Shown here: piece after piece, positions 1 through 4,394 of the stretch
Position numbering within the stretch: position 1 is the first letter of the stretch
Layout: each line of letters starts with the position of its first letter
Assembly (NCBI RefSeq): GCF_000428785.1
Contig: NZ_KE386799.1
Span: forward strand, 1 to 5,441
From: Conchiformibius kuhniae DSM 17694
GTDB lineage: Bacteria; Pseudomonadota; Gammaproteobacteria; Burkholderiales; Neisseriaceae
DNA: 5,441 nt
Direction of reading: 5' to 3'
The notes under the pieces: model-generated
Database searches by the model: none
What the model was told of the DNA's origin: nothing
Seen by the model: the letters and a program-made list of their open reading frames with translations, nothing else
Translations under genes and position numbers: made by a program

Positions 1-51
1 GAAGCACGAGAAACCTTGATAAAACACGGCTTGCCAAGCATCGGGAGGTGG

Positions 52-71
52 ATTCCCGCATTCGCGGGAAT
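52..71. repeat. dRS3 repeat, perfect
   Basis: The sequence fits the neisserial dRS3 consensus ATTCCC-N8-GGGAAT exactly, with GCATTCGC as the variable centre. Here the centre extends the symmetry, giving an 8-bp perfect stem (ATTCCCGC/GCGGGAAT) around a 4-nt ATTC loop. dRS3 copies are known in Neisseria as recombination sites and as insertion targets of filamentous (Nf/MDA-type) prophages. No phage sequence is seen here. The hairpin is followed, after six bases, by seven T (78-84), which is too far from the stem for a typical intrinsic terminator. Confidence 0.88.
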
Positions 72-79
72 GACGGATT

Positions 80-112
80 TTTTTATATTGCACTGAATTT
101 TCAGTATAAAAA
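80..112. other. AT-rich bulged hairpin in the tail of repeat copy 1
   Basis: TTTTTAT (80-86) pairs with ATAAAAA (106-112) and ACTGA (92-96) pairs with TCAGT (101-105). The loop is ATTT, and ATTGC (87-91) is left as a one-sided bulge. A short palindrome ATTTAAAT follows at 112-119. It lies 3' of the minus-strand small gene and could stabilise or help end that transcript. Neither strand has a U-tract directly after the stem, so I do not call it an intrinsic terminator. Confidence 0.5.
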
Positions 113-148
113 TTTAAATGATGACACGCCCTAGACAAGTGAAAAAAA

Positions 149-607
149 TCAGGCGGCGATGCAGTGGCGCACCACTTCGGCTTCGTATTGCGCCGCTTCG
201 CCGCTTTGGGCAGCGGCGGCTTTCTGCCATGCGTCTTGTGCGGCTTGGCACATGTCGCGCCTTTGCTGTTCGGCGGGGGAGACGGGTTCTGCTTCGGCAA
301 CGGCACGGGCGGCTTGCCCGGGCGGTGCGGCAGCGTCATCGGGTGGGGCGGACATGTGCCAAGAAGGGGCATATGCCGTTTCGGCGTCAGCATTTTTTTT
401 GACGGGCTTGCGCGGCTTGGCGCGGATAACCGCCGATAATTTGCCCGTGCGCGGATAAAAAATCTGTATGTTGTGCAGGCGCAAATGGGGCGGCGTGTCG
501 GCATACGCGCTTTTGCCATGGATTTTCCACACGGTTGTCGTGCTGTGGGCGGGCGTGGCGGCGCACAGCAGCAGTGCGGCGGCGGCAGGGCGGAAACGGC
601 TGTTCAT
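149..607 (-). CDS. Small secreted protein with DUF4124-like N-terminus
   Basis: The protein is 152 aa with ATG at 607-605 and TGA at 151-149. Residues 1-22 look like a Sec signal peptide: basic n-region (R4, R6), hydrophobic core AAAALLLC, and an A-x-S signal peptidase I site after TPAHS. Cys15 follows LLL, which does not fit a lipobox, so a lipoprotein is unlikely. Residues 23-42 (TTTVWKIHGKSAYADTPPHL) resemble the start of DUF4124 proteins, where an aromatic strand, a Gly turn and a Y-x-D-T-P motif recur. A basic patch (63-71) and an Ala/Pro/Glu-rich linker (85-112) follow. A C-terminal helix with two cysteines (C120, C149) could carry a disulphide. The product is probably periplasmic. The function is unknown, and DUF4124 itself has no defined role. 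The gene lies 45 bp after smc and has its own candidate promoter. Confidence 0.8.
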   Translation of the reverse strand: MNSRFRPAAAALLLCAATPAHSTTTVWKIHGKSAYADTPPHLRLHNIQIFYPRTGKLSAVIRAKPRKPVKKNADAETAYAPSWHMSAPPDDAAAPPGQAARAVAEAEPVSPAEQQRRDMCQAAQDAWQKAAAAQSGEAAQYEAEVVRHCIAA

Positions 608-652
608 TGTGTGATGATATGGTTAAAGTGCTTATTTGTCAATTACTTGAGA
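608..652. other. 45-bp intergenic gap between smc and the small secreted-protein gene
   Basis: The gap is AT-rich compared with the flanking genes and is almost entirely filled by the promoter elements described at 614-642. It contains no hairpin plus T-run that could end smc transcription, so readthrough from smc into the small gene is expected. There is no purine-rich Shine-Dalgarno sequence ahead of the small gene's ATG. Confidence 0.7.
614..642 (-). promoter_or_regulatory. Sigma-70-type promoter for the small secreted-protein gene
   Basis: On the minus strand there is a perfect -35 box TTGACA (642-637), a 17-bp spacer, and a -10 box TATCAT (619-614, five of six matches to consensus). The last base of the -10 box is only six bases from the ATG at 607-605. 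The usual start point about seven bases downstream would therefore fall on the A of the start codon or one or two bases before it. This predicts a leaderless or nearly leaderless mRNA, consistent with the missing ribosome binding site. Promoter activity is inferred from sequence only. Confidence 0.65.
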
Positions 653-3600
653 TTACGTTTGCGGCGCTGTCGGGTCTTGGCGCACGTCCACCGCCACCAC
701 CCGCGAAACGCCCTGTTCCTGCATGGTTACGCCGACAAGCTGTTCGGCACTTTCCATGGTCAGGCGGTTGTGCGAGATGTAGAGAAACTGGGTTTGTGCG
801 GACATTTGTTCCAGCAGGCGGCAAAAACGGGCGGTGTTGGCATCGTCCAAAGGCGCGTCCACTTCGTCCAGCAGGCAGAAGGGCGCGGGGTTGAGGCTGA
901 ACAGGGCAAAGACCAGACTCATTGCCGTCAGGGCTTTTTCGCCGCCGGAAAGCAGCTTGATGCTGCTGTTTTTTTTGCCGGGCGGACGGGCGGTAATCGC
1001 CACGCCCGCATCGAGCAGGGTGTCGCCGACCAGTGTTAATTGGGCGCTGCCGCCGCCGAACAGGGTGGGAAAGTAGTTTTGCATGTGGGCGTTGGCGGCA
1101 TCGAAGGTGGCGCGGAAGCGGGCTTCGGTGTCGCGGTCGATTTGGGCGATGGCTTCTTGCAGCAGGGCAACGGCGTTTTGTAAGTCGTGGTGTTGGTTTT
1201 GGTAGTACTGTTCGCGCTCGGCGGCTTGTTCCAGCTCGTGCAGGGCGGCAAGATTGACCGCGCCCAGTTGCTTGATGTTGTGGCGCAGGGTTTCGGCTTG
1301 GCGGGCAAGGGCGCGGGGGCTGGGGGCGTGTTGTGCGGCGGTTTTCAGGTGCGCCCATGCGGTTTCGGGGCAGTCGGGTTCGCCGCCGTGCCGTGCCGAC
1401 AGGGTTTCGTAGTGGTGTTTGGCGGCAAGCAGGGCTTCTTGCTGGAGCAGCAGTTGGTCGCGCACGGTGTCTTGGTGTTGCGGCAGACGGGCGTGGCATT
1501 CGCGGCGTTGCTGTTCGGTTTGGCGGGCAAGGGTTTGGGTGTGTTGCAGTTGTTGTCCGCACTCGGTGAGGGCGTCTTCGGTTTGGGCGCACAGTTCGTT
1601 CAGGCTGTCGAGGCGGACGATTTGTTCTTCGTAATCGGGCCACGCGCCGTCTGCTTGGTCTTGCTGTTGTTGTTGCCAGTGGCGTTGTTGTTCGGCGTTG
1701 TGTTGCAGGGATTGTGCCAGTTGTTGCAGGTGTTGTTGCAGGGCGGCGGCGCGTTCGCGGGCATCGAGGCAGGTTTGCCGGCAATGTTGCAGGTGGTGGC
1801 GGGCGTGTGCCAAGGCGTGTTGTGCGGCATCGCGGTTGTGGCGGACGGCATCGGCGGCGGCTTGGGCGGCATTGGCGCGGTCTTGCTGTTCGGCGCAGGC
1901 TTGGGCGCGGGTGTGTTCGGTTTCGGCAAGCATCAGGCATTCTTGTTCGGCGGCTTCGCGCAGGGTTCGGGTGTGGCGCTGTTGTGCTTGTTGTTGTTCG
2001 CAACGCGCCGTGTGGTGCGCCCAATCCTGACGGGTTTGCTGTAGGGCTTCTTGGTGGCGGCGCAGTTGTGCGTTGAGTGCGCTGATGCGGGTGTGTGTGT
2101 CGGTGCAGGCTTGTTGTTGTGTTTGCCAATGGGCGTGGGCTTGGTCGGTTTGGGGGGCGAGCTGCCGCAGGTGTTCGCGCAAACGGGCTTGTTCTGCCAA
2201 TGCGCTGTGTGCGGGTGCGCCTGTGCCGTGCAAGCACGCGCCGGCACGGTCGATGCGGTGTCCTTCGGGGGTGAGCCAGATTTCGTGTCCGCGCAATTCG
2301 TGCCGGCGCGACAATGCCTGTTGCAGCGACGGGGCGCAACGCACACCGTCCGTACACCACGCCAGTGCGCCCGCAAAGGGGGAGTCGGCGGCAAGGGTGA
2401 TGCGGTGTTGCAGGGCGTCGGCGGGCGGGGGGCGGTCGGGCAGGGCAAGGGGGTAAAACCATGCCGCTTCGCCCTGAGGCAGGGGTTCGCCCGGGCTGAA
2501 GTGTTCGGCGGCGCAACGGGCGTTCAGGCGCACCGCCAGCAGTGCGTATGCGGCTTGACGCCATTCGTCTTCGATGGTGATGTCTTGCCACAGGCTGCGT
2601 GTGCCGACCGGCGCTTCGGGCAGTTGTTGCCAAAAGTCGGGGTGTTCCGGTGTGTCTGTCCATCGGGCAAGGGCGTGTTCGGCGGCTTGCAGTCGGGTTT
2701 GACGGTGGTGCAGGGTGCGGTAGGCGGCTTCGGCTTCGGCGGTTTGTGCCTGAAGTTGTGCCAGTTCGGTTTCGTGTTCGCGCAAACGGGTTTCGTCTGT
2801 GCGGTATTGTGCCAGTTGTGCCGCCAAGCGTTGTTCGAGTGCTGCCGTTTGTGCGGTGTGGTCTGCTGTGTCGCTGTGTTCGGCAAGTGCCGCCAATTGG
2901 GTTTGTTGGCGTTGCAGCATTTGTGCCGCGTGCTGCCATTGCTGGTGTTGCAGTTGTGCCTGATGGGCGGCGTGGCGGGCGTGATTGTCGGCTTGGCGGG
3001 CATCGCGGTCGCAACGGTCGGCGTGTGCCTGTGCTTCGTCCAAGGTGTTTTGTGCTTGTTCTGCTGCTTCGGCAAGGGTTTGTGCCAATTCGCTTTGTTG
3101 TTGTGCGGCGTGTTCGGCAAGGGCGCTGTCGCGCAGCAGGGTGTCGCGTTCTTGTGCGAGTTTGTGCAGGGCGGCTTCGGCTGCGGCGCGCTGTTGGGTG
3201 CGCTGTGCTTGGTGGCGGCGTTGGGCGTGCAGTTGTTCTTCCAAGCGGGCGGTTTGTTCGCGCAGCAGGGCGTGTTCGCGGGCAAGTTGGTGGCGTTGCT
3301 GTTGTTGTTGCTGTTCTTGGCCGGCAAGACGGGCGCATTCGTTGTCGTATGCGGTGATTTGTGCTTCGGTTTCGTCCAATTGCGCTTGGGCGGCGCGGCG
3401 GTGCGCGTCTGCGCGGTCGGCATCGGCAAGCGATTGCTGCCATTGGATAAAATCTGCCAAGTCGCACACGCTGGCAAGTTCGGCTTCCAGTGCCTGATGG
3501 CGTTCGGCGGCGGCGGCCTGCACGCGCAGTTTTTCGGTTTGCTGCGCCAATTCGCCGCGCAAATCCGCCAAACGCTGCAAATGGGCGCGGGTGTCTGCCA

Positions 3601-4150
3601 AGCGCGATTCGGTTTCGCGGCGGCGTTCTTTGTATTTGGACACGCCTGCGGCTTCTTCCAGATAGCCGCGCAATTCATCGGGGCGGGCGTCGATGATGCG
3701 GGTAATCATGCCTTGTTCGATAACGGCATAGCCGCGTACGCCCACGCCCGTTCCGAGAAACAGCTCGGTGATGTCGCGGCGGCGCACGGTTTGCCCGTTG
3801 ATGAAATACAGCGATTCGCCTTGCCGCGACAATTGGCGTTTGATGCTGATTTCGGCGTATTGTCCCCACGCGCCGCCAAGCAGCCCCGCGCTGTTGTCGA
3901 ACACCAGCTCGACCCACGCCCGCGCCGCCGCCCGCCGTCCTGACGCGCCGTTGAAAATCACGTCTTGCATGTGTTCGCCGCGCAACTGTTTGGCGGAGCT
4001 TTCGCCCAGCACCCAGCGCACCGCGTCAATCACATTGGATTTGCCGCAGCCGTTGGGCCCGACCACGGCAACGCGGCGGCCGGGTACGGCAATCACGGTG
4101 GTTTCGGCAAAGGATTTGAAGCCGGAGAGTTTGATGTGGGTCAGGCGCAT
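653..4150 (-). CDS. smc: Chromosome segregation protein SMC (condensin ATPase)
   Basis: SMC is the DNA-organising ATPase of bacterial condensin. It dimerises through a central hinge, binds ATP at paired heads and works with ScpA and ScpB to compact and separate chromosomes. The protein is 1165 aa, normal for the family. Residues 1-16 (MRLTHIKLSGFKSFAE) are a classic SMC N-terminus and fix the ATG at 4150-4148. A TTG at 4219 would add 23 residues unlike the family. Walker A is GPNGCGKS (31-38). A long coiled coil follows, then the hinge at roughly 505-650, then the returning coil. The C-terminal head has the LSGGEK signature (1067-1072), Walker B FCLLDE with catalytic E1096, a D-loop (VDAPLDD) and switch His1127. 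The reading frame is intact. The coil is unusually Gln/His/Ala-rich with almost no lysine and has runs of six and five Gln. No clear Shine-Dalgarno is visible. The small secreted-protein gene follows after 45 bp. Confidence 0.97.
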   Translation of the reverse strand: MRLTHIKLSGFKSFAETTVIAVPGRRVAVVGPNGCGKSNVIDAVRWVLGESSAKQLRGEHMQDVIFNGASGRRAAARAWVELVFDNSAGLLGGAWGQYAEISIKRQLSRQGESLYFINGQTVRRRDITELFLGTGVGVRGYAVIEQGMITRIIDARPDELRGYLEEAAGVSKYKERRRETESRLADTRAHLQRLADLRGELAQQTEKLRVQAAAAERHQALEAELASVCDLADFIQWQQSLADADRADAHRRAAQAQLDETEAQITAYDNECARLAGQEQQQQQQRHQLAREHALLREQTARLEEQLHAQRRHQAQRTQQRAAAEAALHKLAQERDTLLRDSALAEHAAQQQSELAQTLAEAAEQAQNTLDEAQAHADRCDRDARQADNHARHAAHQAQLQHQQWQHAAQMLQRQQTQLAALAEHSDTADHTAQTAALEQRLAAQLAQYRTDETRLREHETELAQLQAQTAEAEAAYRTLHHRQTRLQAAEHALARWTDTPEHPDFWQQLPEAPVGTRSLWQDITIEDEWRQAAYALLAVRLNARCAAEHFSPGEPLPQGEAAWFYPLALPDRPPPADALQHRITLAADSPFAGALAWCTDGVRCAPSLQQALSRRHELRGHEIWLTPEGHRIDRAGACLHGTGAPAHSALAEQARLREHLRQLAPQTDQAHAHWQTQQQACTDTHTRISALNAQLRRHQEALQQTRQDWAHHTARCEQQQAQQRHTRTLREAAEQECLMLAETEHTRAQACAEQQDRANAAQAAADAVRHNRDAAQHALAHARHHLQHCRQTCLDARERAAALQQHLQQLAQSLQHNAEQQRHWQQQQQDQADGAWPDYEEQIVRLDSLNELCAQTEDALTECGQQLQHTQTLARQTEQQRRECHARLPQHQDTVRDQLLLQQEALLAAKHHYETLSARHGGEPDCPETAWAHLKTAAQHAPSPRALARQAETLRHNIKQLGAVNLAALHELEQAAEREQYYQNQHHDLQNAVALLQEAIAQIDRDTEARFRATFDAANAHMQNYFPTLFGGGSAQLTLVGDTLLDAGVAITARPPGKKNSSIKLLSGGEKALTAMSLVFALFSLNPAPFCLLDEVDAPLDDANTARFCRLLEQMSAQTQFLYISHNRLTMESAEQLVGVTMQEQGVSRVVAVDVRQDPTAPQT
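1661..1675 (-). repeat. In-frame CAA/CAG run (five Gln) in the smc coiled coil
   Basis: Five consecutive glutamine codons mixing CAA and CAG encode the Q5 of WQQQQQDQ in the returning coil of SMC, about residues 826-830. Because the unit is three bases, any slippage would change protein length rather than frame, so this is not an on/off switch. Mixed codons also make slippage less likely. Confidence 0.8.
3296..3313 (-). repeat. In-frame CAA/CAG run (six Gln) in the smc coiled coil
   Basis: Six glutamine codons (CAG, CAA x3, CAG, CAA) encode the Q6 of QEQQQQQQRH at about residues 280-285, in the outgoing arm of the SMC coil. Slippage would insert or remove whole glutamines. Confidence 0.8.
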
Positions 4151-4266
4151 GGCACGGCGGCGGCAAAAAGCGGCGATTGTAGCTTTAAAGCCGGCGGTTT
4201 GCCACCTGCCGTGCAACAACGCGCCGTTTCAAGAGCGTGTCGTTCATTGACCGGAAAAACACGGTG
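4151..4266. other. smc upstream region
   Basis: No reading frame here resembles a gene on either strand. In the smc direction it contains the candidate promoter at 4176-4205. The leader of about 19 bases (ending GCCGCCGCCGTGCC before ATG) is GC-rich and lacks a Shine-Dalgarno motif. Nothing else was recognised. Confidence 0.6.
4176..4205 (-). promoter_or_regulatory. smc: Candidate smc promoter
   Basis: On the minus strand, a -10-like TACAAT (4181-4176, five of six matches) lies 18 bp after a weak -35-like GTGGCA (4205-4200, four of six matches). The predicted start is near 4169, giving a leader of about 19 bases. It is the best candidate in the gap, but the -35 match is weak, so activity is uncertain. 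Confidence 0.4.
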
Positions 4267-4347
4267 CCGTCATGCCCGCGCCGGCGGAAACCCAATATCG
4301 AAGCACAAGCATCGGACAATGGTTTCCCGCATTCTTGGGCATGACGG
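4267..4347. repeat. Terminal-inverted-repeat element made of two degenerate dRS3 units
   Basis: An 81-bp block starts with CCGTCATGCCC (4267-4277) and ends with its exact reverse complement GGGCATGACGG (4337-4347). The symmetry resumes further in: GCGGAAACC on the left versus GGTTTCCCGC on the right. Each arm is a decayed dRS3: 4272-4291 (ATGCCC...GGAAAC) and 4323-4342 (TTTCCC...GGGCAT). The centre of roughly 30 bp holds the GAAGCAC and AAGCATCGG blocks shared with copy 1. Paired dRS3 units flanking a short spacer are a familiar layout in Neisseria intergenic DNA. The element codes for nothing. Confidence 0.75.
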
Positions 4348-4394
4348 CATTTGTATTGAACTGATTTTCAATAAAAATCAATTGATGACACGCC
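4300..4394. repeat. dRS3-linked intergenic element, copy 2 (segment shared with copy 1)
   Basis: This segment matches positions 1-130 in the same orientation, minus the 28 bases found at 8-35 of copy 1. It runs from GAAGCAC through the degenerate dRS3 and an AT-rich hairpin tail to TGATGACACGCC. The last base, 4394, is already the first plus-strand base of the CAP gene's stop triplet (TAG on the minus strand). The element therefore abuts the 3' end of that gene, as copy 1 follows the small secreted-protein gene. Confidence 0.75.
4354..4386. other. AT-rich hairpins and palindrome in the tail of repeat copy 2
   Basis: Two mutually exclusive stems can form. One is TATTGAA/TTCAATA (4354-4360 with 4367-4373, 6-nt loop). 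The other is TGATTTT/AAAATCA (4362-4368 with 4374-4380, 5-nt loop). A perfect palindrome ATCAATTGAT lies at 4377-4386. They sit just 3' of the CAP gene and may protect or end its mRNA, but no U-tract follows on the minus strand. Confidence 0.5.

Larger units (their letters stand above)
1..130. repeat. dRS3-linked intergenic element, copy 1 (left part cut by window edge)
   Basis: This non-coding stretch aligns, in the same orientation, with 4300-4394. Shared blocks in order are GAAGCAC (1-7 and 4300-4306), AAGCATCGG (36-44 and 4307-4315), the TTCCCGCATTC core with ATGACGG (53-76 and 4324-4347), an AT-rich hairpin tail, and TGATGACACGCC (119-130 and 4383-4394). Between the first two blocks this copy carries 28 extra bases (8-35). 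It lies 3' of the small secreted-protein gene and ends 18 bp beyond that gene's stop. The left end may extend outside the window. Neisserial genomes carry many dRS3-associated repeats, but I do not recognise this whole composite as a named family. Confidence 0.75.

Noticed and set aside
52..84. Intrinsic terminator formed by the dRS3 hairpin and the T-run at 78-84
   Set aside because: The T-run begins six bases after the stem and is on the plus strand, where no gene is known to end. It does not serve the minus-strand gene.
149..175. Terminator at the 3' end of the small secreted-protein gene (AGTGG/CCACT stem, T-run just past the stop)
   Set aside because: The stem is only five base pairs, lies inside the coding region and is far from the T-run, so it is not convincing.
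473..1039. 188-aa plus-strand frame across the small gene and the smc 3' end
   Set aside because: It overlaps both supported genes antisense and has no signal peptide, domain or ribosome binding site.
1599..1610. DNA uptake sequence dialect inside smc
   Set aside because: There are two mismatches to the nearest dialect, only one occurrence, and it lies in codons for conserved-looking coil residues. Chance is sufficient.
639..3467. 942-aa open frame on the minus strand overlapping smc
   Set aside because: It is in another frame over intact smc and is extremely Arg/Pro/Thr-rich, the signature of a GC-rich shadow frame. It has no recognisable motif.
2051..3943. 630-aa open frame on the plus strand, hydrophobic and Cys/Gly/Leu-rich
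   Set aside because: It is the antisense of the Gln/Ala/His codons of the SMC coil, which yields Leu/Cys/Val-rich strings. No domain is recognisable and SMC explains the region.
4151..4219. Longer SMC start at the TTG near 4219
   Set aside because: It adds 23 residues not found in SMC proteins. The ATG at 4150 gives the standard N-terminus, and the candidate promoter lies inside the extension.
4267..4394. Correia repeat (NEMIS) in the smc-CAP gap
   Set aside because: The characteristic TATAGTGGATTAA-type termini are absent. The ends are dRS3-like instead.
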